DNA of 37,885 nucleotides. Origin: a virus. Location: positions 1 to 37,885 of IMG/VR virus record IMGVR_UViG_3300021170_000041. One strand, written 5' to 3'. A program made the position numbers and the translations under genes. The notes under the pieces are model-generated. The model was not told where the DNA came from, did not search any database, and saw only the letters and a list, made by a program, of their open reading frames with translations. This document shows positions 1-6,247 of the stretch, piece after piece (within the stretch, counting starts at the first letter, position 1; the number at the start of each line of letters is the position of its first letter).

Positions 1-420
1 GGCGCTGGGGGCGGCTCTGGTGGCGGCCCTGGTGGCGGCCCTGGTGGCGGCCCCGGTGGCGGTCCAGGTGGCGGCCCCGGTGGCGGCCCCGGTGGCGGCC
101 CTGGGGGCGTCACTGGTGGCGGCCCAGGTGGCGGCCTCGGTGGCGGCCCTGGTGGTGGCCGCTGTGGCGTCCCAGGTGGCTACCTCGGTGGCGGCCTCGG
201 TGGTGGCCCTGGTGGCGTACCAGGTGGCTACCTCGGTGGCGGCCCCGGTGGCGGCATATGTGGCGGCATATGTGGCGGCATATGTGGCGGCCCTGGTGGC
301 GTCCCAGGTGGCTACCTCGGTGGCGTCCCCGGTGGCTACCTCGGTGGCGGCCCTGGTGGCAGCCCAGGTGACGGCCCTGGGGGCAGCCTCGTCGTGGGCC
401 CCGGTGGCAGCCCTGGTGGC
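1..420 (-). repeat. 12-bp tandem array A (35 modules in this part)
   Basis: This is a head-to-tail array of 12-bp units, GGCnnnGGTGGC on the plus strand, equal to GCC-ACC-xxx-GCC on the coding strand. It is far richer in G+C than the flanks. The variable triplet is almost always one of AGG, GAG, TGG, GGG, TAT or AGT. The array continues at 37784-37885 if the genome is circular. Confidence 0.9.
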
Positions 421-447
421 AGCAATATGAGTAAAGTTTTTATTCAT
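1..447 (-). CDS. ATxA tetrapeptide-repeat protein A, N-terminal part (continues across the contig ends)
   Basis: The gene starts at ATG 447-445, two bases after the TAA of the upstream gene, and stays open to base 1. After a 9-residue leader (MNKNFTHIA) the protein is 35 tetrapeptides of form A-T-x-A. The third residue is R, E, W, G, Y, S or rarely A, and the fourth is A, D, V, T or Y. Joining base 1 to base 37885 continues the same frame and the same four-residue register, giving a 195-residue protein that stops at 37745. No catalytic motif, signal peptide or membrane segment is visible. From memory, similar A-T-x-A or D-A-T-x runs occur inside phage proteins with a DUF6745 domain, and such a gene lies in this operon. 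The function is unknown. The array length may be affected by assembly because the contig breaks inside it. Confidence 0.75.
   Translation of the reverse strand, partial: MNKNFTHIAATRAATGAHDEAAPRAVTWAATRAATEVATGDATEVATWDATRAATYAATYAATYAATGAATEVATWYATRATTEAATEVATWDATAATTRAATEAATWAATSDAPRAATGAATGAATWTATGAATRAATRAATRAAPSA
43..135. repeat. 93-bp block shared with array B (copy in array A)
   Basis: Aligned by eye to 1012-1104 with offset 969, this block has 92 of 93 identical bases. The only difference I find is G at 105 versus T at 1074, which makes a Pro codon in place of Thr. The order of about eight variable modules is identical, so this is more than shared unit sequence. Confidence 0.8.
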
Positions 448-449
448 AT

Positions 450-743
450 TTAATCCAATACTTTAGATACAAGTTTAGTAAAAGGGTCTTTTTGTCGCAC
501 TATACGAACTTCATAGTCGCCCTCTTCTATAACAATTGTACTGTGTTCTTCATGTCCAATGCTAGTTCCCTTGGCTGCCTTAACAAATAATTTATCTCCA
601 TCCTTAAACACTTTACCGTATGAGTTAAGTCGGTGCGCATGTCCAGTGTGCTCCCCCTCTTGCACTACTTTAGTGTCTTGAGCTTTGCCGGACACTTGGT
701 TTACTTTAATTAACACTACATCACCTTGTTGGTAATACTTCAT
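450..743 (-). CDS. Small conserved phage protein (QGDV...EEH type)
   Basis: This 97-residue protein has AAGGAG eight bases before ATG 743, and its start overlaps the stop of the preceding gene (ATGA). The sequence opens MKYYQQGDVVLIKV and contains GEHTGHAHR (about residues 31-39) and GHEEHSTIVIEEGDYEV (about 63-79). I recognise the pattern QGDV(L/V), TGHAH, HEEH, GxYxV from a family of short hypothetical proteins in phages and bacteria, often found near DUF6745-type genes. This is from memory, not a search. The His-rich conserved sites could bind a metal, but no function is known to me. It lies between the two tetrapeptide-repeat genes. Confidence 0.8.
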   Translation of the reverse strand: MKYYQQGDVVLIKVNQVSGKAQDTKVVQEGEHTGHAHRLNSYGKVFKDGDKLFVKAAKGTSIGHEEHSTIVIEEGDYEVRIVRQKDPFTKLVSKVLD

Positions 744-931
744 TTATTATCTCCTTGGTTATTGGTTACTATGGTTAAAAACTTATTATTCTTCTCAATA
801 CTATTTTTTTTATATATCATATCATTAATTTCTGATAAGAGCAGCATATACATATTTACATCACTTTCAGCTTGTTTAAGCTTTCCCTCTAAGAATCCAA
901 TTATAAGAAACTCTTCTCTATCATCTTTCAT
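740..931 (-). CDS. Small hypothetical protein, 63 residues
   Basis: ATG at 931 overlaps the stop of repeat protein B by four bases (ATGA), and AGGAG lies seven bases upstream. The next gene starts inside its stop codon in the same way. The protein is charged and probably helical, with a likely coiled-coil stretch around residues 12-45. I do not recognise a family. Its place between two tightly coupled genes argues that it is real and co-translated. Confidence 0.65.
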   Translation of the reverse strand: MKDDREEFLIIGFLEGKLKQAESDVNMYMLLLSEINDMIYKKNSIEKNNKFLTIVTNNQGDNK

Positions 932-1428
932 AGCACTACTCCTATCTTTTTTATAAAAGAAACAACGGTATCACTGGTGGCAGCCTCGGCGTGGGCCTCG
1001 GTGGCGTCACTGGTGGCGGCCCCGGTGGCGGTCCAGGTGGCGGCCCCGGTGGCGGCCCCGGTGGCGGCCCTGGTGGCGTCACTGGTGGCGGCCCAGGTGG
1101 CGGCCCCGGTGGCGGCCCAGGTGGCGTCACTGGTGGCGGCCCCGGTGGCGGTCCAGGTGGCGTCACTGGTGGCGGCCCTGGTGGCGGCCTCGGTGGCGGC
1201 CCTGGTGGCGGCCTCGGTGGCGGCCCTGGTGGCGGCCCAGGTGGCGGCCCCGGTGGCGGCATATGTGGCGGACTCGGTGGCGGCCCCGGTGGCGGCCCTG
1301 GTGGCGGCCTCGGTGGCGTCACTGGTGGCGGCCCTGGTGGCGGCCCTGGTGGCGGTCCAGGTGGCGTCACTGGTGGCGGCCTCGGTGGCGGCCCTGGTGG
1401 CGTAATTAAATAAATCAACTATTTTCAT
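928..1428 (-). CDS. ATxA tetrapeptide-repeat protein B
   Basis: A complete 166-residue paralogue of repeat protein A: leader MKIVDLFNY, 36 tetrapeptides, and tail TVVSFIKKIGVVL. The third module position is R (8), G (7), S (7), E (6), W (6) or Y (1), plus one degenerate HAEA module. All seven Ser modules have Asp in the fourth position. The ATG overlaps the stop of the DUF6745-type gene (ATGA at 1428-1425), and its own stop overlaps the next start, so this is the coding frame although other frames through the array are also open. No catalytic motif is visible. A regular four-residue repeat could form a helical or solenoid-like surface with one exposed variable residue per module; that is inference. 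Confidence 0.8.
   Translation of the reverse strand: MKIVDLFNYATRAATEAATSDATWTATRAATRAATSDATEAATRAATGAATESATYAATGAATWAATRAATEAATRAATEAATRAATSDATWTATGAATSDATWAATGAATWAATSDATRAATGAATGAATWTATGAATSDATEAHAEAATSDTVVSFIKKIGVVL
970..1401 (-). repeat. 12-bp tandem array B (36 modules)
   Basis: 432 bases of uninterrupted 12-bp units inside repeat protein B, same unit and orientation as array A. A 36-bp block at 1006-1041 recurs at 1126-1161, showing internal duplication. Confidence 0.92.
1012..1104. repeat. 93-bp block shared with array A (copy in array B)
   Basis: Partner of 43-135. Identity stops at a module edge on both sides, as expected if whole 12-bp modules are exchanged. Confidence 0.8.
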
Positions 1429-2477
1429 GATAAACTTTCTGGCTTATAATACTTATCAAACCCATTTCTCCATGCAAGCGCCTGTTTAACCGTATTGCAC
1501 TCAGTCTCCTCAACTCCTTCCACATGCACTGCATTAACGCTAGGGTTATCCATTTTTAATACACGAGCTGTAATATCATCGCCCAGACTAATGTCAAGCA
1601 ACTGATATAATATAGATTTACCATTATGATTAACAACCAATCGATCAATTTCTTTAGCATCGGTCTGTTTTAAAAACCGCTCTAAACCCATTTTCCTCAA
1701 AGCTTCACGTCTGGCGTCTACATTCTGTATTTTCATTATAGCATCTGCCTTAAGTTCTTCTGCGGGGATATCACAAACCCACATTGGAACTCTAATTCCA
1801 TTAATACTATATAATTTACTGCCGTCAGCCCATTCACAAAAGGGACCGGAGGGATTGTGGGGCCTATTGCGTGAATCTATCAGAAGCTTTATTGGTCTAT
1901 CGGATATAATACAAAAATCTTTGTGTATAAAGCGAGGCCCACCATGCAGTGCTAATGTCTCCCAATGTATATATTTTGAATAGTCCAGAGACAACTTAAC
2001 TACATCTTTAAAGAAGGATAAAAAGCATTCCCAAGAAGACCATTGATTACCTCCCTGATATAAACTATCGCTACGATACATACAATCGACACCGAATTTA
2101 CCCACTCCAGCGGCGGAGCTTATCTTAGCCATATCGTATGGGAAGTAAAACCAATCATTAGAAGAATTCTCGGAGGGCTTTAACTCTACTGGAGCCAAAT
2201 TAATCTCATTCGCTTTATCCTTATTGTCTGATAAATACCAAATAGCGGAGGCCAGGCCGGCAACTATTCTAGCCTGCATTGGCGAGGACACAAATACTAT
2301 ACGACTATCTGGCGGAGGGGTTAATCCAGACACCGTGTAAAGTGCTTTTACAGCCTCTATACACTTAATCTTATCATCCTCATCCATAGGTTTTGTGGAC
2401 AAGGCATTATCAATCCAACGTTTAGTATAAGATTCAAACTGTGCTTTATGCTCTTCTTTTAGCTTATACTTCTTCAT
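1425..2477 (-). CDS. DUF6745-type protein
   Basis: A 350-residue protein. I place the start at ATG 2477, preceded by AAGGAG nine bases upstream and two bases after the previous TAA; an in-frame ATG at 2495 is possible. The region with NDWFYFPYDM, YQGGNQWSSWECFLSFF, HGGPRFIHKDFCIISDRP and GPFCEWADGSKLYSINGIRVPMWV matches my memory of phage proteins assigned to DUF6745. A C-terminal half follows with NVDARREALRKMG and a final TVKQALAWRNGF. Relatives I recall have an A-T-x-A or D-A-V-x-type repeat tract before the NDWF region. Here that place holds a non-repetitive linker, and the repeats are encoded by the next gene instead. Biochemical function is unknown. Confidence 0.75.
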   Translation of the reverse strand: MKKYKLKEEHKAQFESYTKRWIDNALSTKPMDEDDKIKCIEAVKALYTVSGLTPPPDSRIVFVSSPMQARIVAGLASAIWYLSDNKDKANEINLAPVELKPSENSSNDWFYFPYDMAKISSAAGVGKFGVDCMYRSDSLYQGGNQWSSWECFLSFFKDVVKLSLDYSKYIHWETLALHGGPRFIHKDFCIISDRPIKLLIDSRNRPHNPSGPFCEWADGSKLYSINGIRVPMWVCDIPAEELKADAIMKIQNVDARREALRKMGLERFLKQTDAKEIDRLVVNHNGKSILYQLLDISLGDDITARVLKMDNPSVNAVHVEGVEETECNTVKQALAWRNGFDKYYKPESLS

Positions 2478-2478
2478 A

Positions 2479-2664
2479 TTATCGATCTCCTTCATAATAG
2501 TCTAAGTCAAATCCACCGTCGGTGCAGTCGTGCCCACAATCGAGGCAAATGCCATGGTCTCGGTCATGATGCTCACAATCCAGGCTACTATCCTGTGAAT
2601 CGGATGATTCCACAAACAATCTGTGCAAACACACATCACATTTACAGTCCAATGAATGTAACAT
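2479..2664 (-). CDS. Small Cys/His-rich putative zinc-binding protein
   Basis: A 61-residue protein from ATG 2664, chosen because GGGAGG lies four bases upstream; an in-frame ATG at 2676 lacks such a site. Cysteines come as CKCDVC near the N-terminus, then CEHHDRDHGICLDCGHDC, which looks like a zinc ribbon or knuckle. Similar HDRDHGICLDCG stretches occur in small phage proteins that I recall but cannot name. It is the first gene of the operon that contains the DUF6745-type and repeat genes. Confidence 0.65.
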   Translation of the reverse strand: MLHSLDCKCDVCLHRLFVESSDSQDSSLDCEHHDRDHGICLDCGHDCTDGGFDLDYYEGDR

Positions 2665-2726
2665 ACTGCCTCCCATAAAGCAATATTACACATTCACTGT
2701 GATTTAATTATGTGGGAATTGTGAAG

Positions 2727-2752
2727 AGATTATGTTAATGTAAACATAATCT
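2727..2752. promoter_or_regulatory. 26-bp perfect inverted repeat upstream of the repeat-protein operon
   Basis: AGATTATGTT and AACATAATCT are perfect 10-base arms around a 6-base centre. It lies 63 bases upstream of the first gene of the minus-strand operon and could be an operator or an RNA hairpin. No run of T follows it on either strand, so a simple terminator is unlikely. Confidence 0.55.
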
Positions 2753-2771
2753 TGTGGAAGGGCTTATAATT

Positions 2772-2792
2772 GTAGGAGATGGACAATCCTAC
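2772..2792. repeat. Inverted repeat, 6-base arms
   Basis: GTAGGA and TCCTAC separated by nine bases, in the non-coding stretch 2665-2858. A TATAAT sequence lies just beside it at 2765-2770 on the plus strand, but I find no matching -35. Confidence 0.35.
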
Positions 2793-2810
2793 GAAAAAGC
2801 TTCACTAGGG

Positions 2811-2824
2811 TATTTTATAAAATA
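2811..2824. repeat. 14-bp AT palindrome
   Basis: TATTTTATAAAATA is its own reverse complement. It lies in the same non-coding stretch as two other inverted repeats. Short AT palindromes arise easily by chance. Confidence 0.3.
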
Positions 2825-2858
2825 GGTTTAGGTGATTTGGGAGGACCCGAAATCAATA

Positions 2859-3383
2859 TTAATGAACAGTTTCTTTTATCTTCACCTTGGCTTTAATCAA
2901 GCCCTCTTCTTCATCATTTGATTTATTTGAATCTGGAGGCAGCTCAGCATGCTTAATCTCTAGTTGCCTCATGTAATCTGTTCTAGGCTTACCAGCAAAT
3001 CTACCCAATATACGTTTAAAAAGCTTATCCTTTTGCTTATTCTTCTCTAACCACTCTTTAATCTTAAACTGAGCAAGCTCTTCGGGGGACATAAGCATTA
3101 TATCAATGGCCTTTTCGCGCAGGAGAGCATGTCTAGCCTTCCGTTTAGCATCTACAGCCGCTATGGCCCTTAGCATGCTGGCTTTATCTGCATGCACTGT
3201 AGCAATCATCTCCCCAACTCGATAAGATTCGCCTGGCTTGAAGTCTGTGCGCTTATCAAGCTGATATTGGGAGGCGATCAATACATTGCCGTCCTTATCG
3301 CCCAGCTTTACTTTTGGCTGAGACCTCTGTGGGCGGATTTTCTTTGGAAATACTAGGCCCTTTAGCCACTTTAATAGCTTCAT
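2859..3383 (-). CDS. Hypothetical protein, 174 residues
   Basis: Start ATG 3383 is supported by GGAGAAG about six bases upstream; an upstream TTG at 3401 is less likely. The protein is very rich in Lys, with basic stretches KKIRPQRSQPKVKLGDKDG near residue 15 and a long helical charged middle, so nucleic-acid binding is possible. I do not recognise a family. It is the last gene of the minus-strand block that begins at 5093. Confidence 0.6.
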   Translation of the reverse strand: MKLLKWLKGLVFPKKIRPQRSQPKVKLGDKDGNVLIASQYQLDKRTDFKPGESYRVGEMIATVHADKASMLRAIAAVDAKRKARHALLREKAIDIMLMSPEELAQFKIKEWLEKNKQKDKLFKRILGRFAGKPRTDYMRQLEIKHAELPPDSNKSNDEEEGLIKAKVKIKETVH

Positions 3384-3600
3384 CTGACTTCTCCATAACA
3401 ATGCCCCGGATCATAACCCAGGGGATTAAGATATCTTCACCTTTAATCTGACACCAAACTCCATACGGGTGTAGATGCATTTCAATACCGGGCGCACTTT
3501 GTTTATCAACCGTCTTCAAGTTTACTTGAAGATATCCTGGTATATCCATTCGGTCATGTGTGCGCACAGATCTTACTGTCTTATACTTAGTCACTTCCAT
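3295..3600 (-). CDS. Hypothetical protein, 101 residues
   Basis: ATG 3600 follows AAAGGAG by eight bases. The 3' end overlaps the next gene by 89 bases in another frame. The middle (IPGYLQVNLKTVD to GVWCQIKGEDILIPWVMIRGIVME) looks like a small beta-rich domain. No family recognised. Confidence 0.6.
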   Translation of the reverse strand: MEVTKYKTVRSVRTHDRMDIPGYLQVNLKTVDKQSAPGIEMHLHPYGVWCQIKGEDILIPWVMIRGIVMEKSDEAIKVAKGPSISKENPPTEVSAKSKAGR

Positions 3601-3910
3601 TTAACAGCTCCTTTGTAATCCTATCTTTAATACCAAGCCCGCCCGCCCTATATGGCAGCTTTACGTAAATATAGGGGCCATCTTGGTCTACAAACCCATA
3701 CCCCAATAATGTGTCGCTATCTTCGTCCAGGCAGGCCATTACCACCCGTTTAGAGGCAAACACCTTCTCAAGCCGTTTGTGTTGAATGGCAGACCACGTA
3801 GACCGCTTTAAAGTGGTTTTATTGGTCTTATCGAACCATCTATTTCTAAGGTAGGTGGCAAACACAAAGTTTTGATCCCCCTCCTGCATATTACGAAGCA
3901 ATACCTTCAA
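3587..3910 (-). CDS. GNAT-like (acetyltransferase fold) small phage protein
   Basis: A 107-residue protein that I place from TTG 3910, preceded by AGAGG five bases upstream and overlapping the previous stop. The opening (MQEGDQNFVFATYLRN) and the region LLGYGFVDQDGPYIYVKLPYRAGGLG resemble short GNAT-like proteins of phages. A full GNAT domain is about 140-160 residues, and the acetyl-CoA loop is not clear here, so catalytic activity is doubtful. The start could also be the in-frame ATG at residue 8. Confidence 0.55.
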   Translation of the reverse strand: MKVLLRNMQEGDQNFVFATYLRNRWFDKTNKTTLKRSTWSAIQHKRLEKVFASKRVVMACLDEDSDTLLGYGFVDQDGPYIYVKLPYRAGGLGIKDRITKELLNGSD

Positions 3911-4302
3911 TCACACCTCTTATCCTTACCGGGCCCAAAAAACCTTATCCGCAATCTCTCTACTATGGTTCTGGCCTCTCTTTTAGTCACGCCGGCCCTT
4001 TTACCCGCCTCCTCATTAGTCTTACCTTCTGAGTGGGCTTGCCATACCAACCTATCTTCCACTGTATCAAACCTACTATGACTAAACTGGGCAGCCATTC
4101 TGTAATACTCAGCCTGAGAGTCCTTCCAGAGTCTGCTTCTATACTTAGTGGAATGGGTGCGTTGCTCATAATACTGCTCATCTAGGCTAGTATTCTTATC
4201 AGAGGCCTTAAGATAGTCGCCCTGCTCAATATCCTCAAAGCCGCTAGCCCTAAGTTTATTATACCACTTCTTTTGAAGCTTCTTGAAGCTGCTTTGATTC
4301 AT
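3907..4302 (-). CDS. Putative helix-turn-helix protein
   Basis: A 131-residue protein. Residues about 78-122 (FDTVEDRLVWQAHSEGKTNEE, then AGKRAGVTKREARTIVERLR) read as a helix-turn-helix of the sigma-region-4 or HTH-29 type. The N-terminal part KKWYNKLRASGFEDIEQ is typical of a family of phage DNA-binding proteins I recall near early genes. It could be a transcription regulator. A small-terminase role is possible, but another candidate sits next to the large terminase. Confidence 0.6.
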   Translation of the reverse strand: MNQSSFKKLQKKWYNKLRASGFEDIEQGDYLKASDKNTSLDEQYYEQRTHSTKYRSRLWKDSQAEYYRMAAQFSHSRFDTVEDRLVWQAHSEGKTNEEAGKRAGVTKREARTIVERLRIRFFGPGKDKRCD

Positions 4303-4558
4303 CTTGTAACTTAATAACCTCTGCTGCCACTTGATTGGCAGCCGCCTTAATTAAGGCATTAGAGATTTTACGAATGGATAAATACCCTAGGCCCGGAGGG
4401 AGCATTGTAATAAAACCAGCTGCCACTCGTCTAGTTGAGGCGTTGTCAGGCAACCCAGACAGTCGGATAATATCCTTAAGCCAACAATTAAACTCAGTTA
4501 TTCCACAAGGAAGTTTACGTGGAAAAAAGCTTCTTAGAAAGAATAGTAAATCAAGCAC
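4259..4558 (-). CDS. Conserved-type small phage protein (GITEFNxW type)
   Basis: I place the start at GTG 4558, which overlaps the previous stop by eight bases and has GAGGAA about eight bases upstream, giving 99 residues. The frame is open further upstream to 4651, but that part overlaps the preceding gene. The pattern GITEFNCWLKDIIRLSGLPDN followed by AAANQVAAEVIKLQ near the C-terminus matches small phage proteins I recall from replication or early regions. Function unknown. Confidence 0.65.
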   Translation of the reverse strand: MLDLLFFLRSFFPRKLPCGITEFNCWLKDIIRLSGLPDNASTRRVAAGFITMLPPGLGYLSIRKISNALIKAAANQVAAEVIKLQDESKQLQEASKEVV

Positions 4559-4841
4559 TGGTCGGTTCCTCGGTCGCTGGAGGTTGCTCGGCAGACTTAA
4601 CTGTATCCTGCATTTCTTTTTGGATACGACCTCTAGCAGAGCTAGCATCAAGGCCTAACTTATCTGCCTTCTTTGTAAGCTCCTCAGCCTCTTTGCTTAT
4701 TTTCACTAGCTCCCGATCTAACATCGTACGACGATAGTTTAGATTGCCAATCTGATACATAGTCATGTTAAACTCTTGTTGAATCTCCTGCAATGTTTCA
4801 GTTGGGGGGGTTTTAGGCTTCTTCTTAAAGGGATTATTCAT
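4551..4841 (-). CDS. Coiled-coil hypothetical protein, 96 residues
   Basis: ATG 4841 follows the upstream TAA directly, with GAGGA a few bases before it. After a basic, Pro-rich N-terminus, residues about 16-82 are strongly helical and probably coiled coil; the end is acidic and disordered. A small structural or chaperone-like role is possible. No family named with confidence. Confidence 0.6.
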   Translation of the reverse strand: MNNPFKKKPKTPPTETLQEIQQEFNMTMYQIGNLNYRRTMLDRELVKISKEAEELTKKADKLGLDASSARGRIQKEMQDTVKSAEQPPATEEPTSA

Positions 4842-5093
4842 TTAGTCCTCTATTTTATGTTTATCTTTACGACCTTGAACAGTTTTAGGCAAGTCTTGTG
4901 CCCTACCAAATTCTAATATAGTTTGTAGGTATATAGACTTTTGTTTATCCATTCTAATCTCTATGGCATCCTGCCAAGAGTTTATAAGACCCTGAGAGGC
5001 AAGTGATACCAGTGCATCAATATACTTGGCCCCCACTGCCTGTATAAGCTCTTTCTTGGTTATTAGAAATGAAATCTCATCCTCGCTGTCCAT
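4842..5093 (-). CDS. Hypothetical protein, 83 residues (first gene of minus-strand block)
   Basis: ATG 5093 is the first start downstream of the divergent promoter region. The protein is acidic at the N-terminus and basic at the C-terminus (RKDKHK). No family recognised. A TATAAT on the minus strand at 5138-5133 lies 40 bases upstream, a fitting place for its promoter. Confidence 0.6.
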   Translation of the reverse strand: MDSEDEISFLITKKELIQAVGAKYIDALVSLASQGLINSWQDAIEIRMDKQKSIYLQTILEFGRAQDLPKTVQGRKDKHKIED

Positions 5094-5132
5094 ATAACTA
5101 CTATAGCACAGGGACCATCAAGATGCAATACT

Positions 5133-5138
5133 ATTATA
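5133..5138 (-). promoter_or_regulatory. Candidate -10 element for the 5093-2859 block
   Basis: A perfect TATAAT on the minus strand, 40 bases before ATG 5093. The bases at the expected -35 position (CGCAAA) do not match TTGACA, so an activator or another element would be needed. Confidence 0.35.
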
Positions 5139-5271
5139 TACTGTTAGAGATGTTATTTGCGGGGTGTATATATATAGCTACTCCCCCCGCAATAAACTTC
5201 TTATCACTTCTTGTTACTGTATCGCTGCTAGTCCAGGCGCCGTAATGTCCAGGCTATCACATTAAGTCAAT

Positions 5272-5290
5272 ACTACTGTATATTAGTAGT
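5272..5290. promoter_or_regulatory. Inverted repeat upstream of the early promoter
   Basis: ACTACT and AGTAGT, perfect 6-base arms around seven bases, immediately upstream of the -35 element at 5292. Candidate operator or activator site. Confidence 0.45.
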
Positions 5291-5291
5291 C

Positions 5292-5321
5292 TTGTCAATA
5301 CATAGTATTGTCTTTTATACT
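5292..5321 (+). promoter_or_regulatory. Candidate sigma-70-type promoter of the replication operon
   Basis: TTGTCA (5292-5297), 18-base spacer, TATACT (5316-5321), 25 bases before the first ATG of the operon at 5346. That gene has no visible ribosome binding site, so its leader would be very short. Confidence 0.5.
5296..5310. promoter_or_regulatory. Operator-like inverted repeat inside the early promoter
   Basis: CAATAC-ATA-GTATTG is a perfect inverted repeat that overlaps the end of the -35 and fills most of the spacer. A protein bound here would block RNA polymerase. No repressor gene is recognised in the window; the HTH protein at 3907-4302 is a candidate only by type. Confidence 0.5.
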
Positions 5322-5345
5322 ATTATATGCTAGTATGTATAAATA

Positions 5346-6236
5346 ATGAGAGTAACCAATAAATTAGGCCTACCCGGGCCGGTGGTTAGGGCTATTGAGA
5401 AAGACCCGTATAGTAATAGCGGGTCTGACTATACCGCCACTAGCCTTTTAGAGCCCCCTAGGGCTGCCATACTGTCTAAAGATTTGACAGTAGATGCTTC
5501 GGATTGTATAGATTCTTTAGAGGGGCAATCATTGCATTCCATTTTAGAGCGCTCTGGAAAAGAGCTGGCAGAAGAGGGCTATATTGTAGAAAAGCGATTA
5601 TTTGCCATGATAGCAGTAGGCAACAAACTTTATAAGATATCTGCTCAAGTAGATTTATTTGACCCGGCCAAAGGCCTCTTATCCGATTATAAACGAACAT
5701 CAGTTAGTAGTGCTAAAAGGGCCCCAAAGGCAGAACATACTTTACAACTTAGTGTTCAAGCTGAACTATTAAGAAGAAATGGCTTCCATGTAGCATTAGC
5801 ACAGGTAGTGTTGTTTTTAAGGGATCATACAAAGATGAAGTTGGGGATTGACGGATATCCCAAATGTGGTATTATGTGTGTAGCTGTTCCTCTTATTGGA
5901 AGCGATGAGATCAATAAATGGATTGTAGAACGTATTAAGGCCCATGAGGCGGCTAAAAAAGAGTTACCCCTTTGTTCCCCAGAAGAAAGGTGGAGTCGCC
6001 CCACCTTTGCAGTTATGAAGGCCGTTACTGATAAAAAGGCCATTCGAGTATTCGAGAGTCATCAGTTGGCAGCGGCCTTCATTGCGGAAAAGGAGTTGAC
6101 AGCAGTGATCATAGAAAGACCCGGGGAAAGTATTAACTGTAATCGTTACTGCCCGGCTAGATTTGTTTGTGAGCAAGGAAAGAAAGAGACCCAAGTTATC
6201 AGTGTGAAGGATGCTGATGGCTTTATTAAACTATAA
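5346..6236 (+). CDS. PD-(D/E)XK superfamily nuclease (RecB/Cas4-like)
   Basis: A 296-residue protein with nuclease motifs in order: G60-x3-H64, an acidic residue near 82, D103 in QVDLF, and D114-Y-K116 in LLSDYK, followed by a QLSVQAELL helix (about 134-142) where RecB-type nucleases have QxxxY. Four cysteines (C54, then C265, C269 and C275 in CNRYCPARFVC) are placed like the Fe-S cluster cysteines of Cas4 and AddB nucleases. It probably acts as a DNA exonuclease in replication or recombination with the SSB-like protein and DNA polymerase that follow. ATG 5346 has no clear Shine-Dalgarno site. I see no neighbouring cas genes or CRISPR array. Confidence 0.75.
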   Translation: MRVTNKLGLPGPVVRAIEKDPYSNSGSDYTATSLLEPPRAAILSKDLTVDASDCIDSLEGQSLHSILERSGKELAEEGYIVEKRLFAMIAVGNKLYKISAQVDLFDPAKGLLSDYKRTSVSSAKRAPKAEHTLQLSVQAELLRRNGFHVALAQVVLFLRDHTKMKLGIDGYPKCGIMCVAVPLIGSDEINKWIVERIKAHEAAKKELPLCSPEERWSRPTFAVMKAVTDKKAIRVFESHQLAAAFIAEKELTAVIIERPGESINCNRYCPARFVCEQGKKETQVISVKDADGFIKL

Positions 6237-6247
6237 GGAGACCTAGA

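Noticed and set aside
1-1405. CRISPR array or diversity-generating retroelement target
   Set aside because: The units are 12 bp without spacers and are coding, and there is no reverse transcriptase or cas gene in the window.
951-1418. Proline/glycine-rich, collagen-like reading frame on the minus strand through array B, and Ala/Val- or Gly-rich frames on the plus strand through both arrays
   Set aside because: The 12-bp unit has no stops in several frames, so these are by-products. The A-T-x-A frame alone has fitting starts, stop-start overlaps with neighbours and unique ends.
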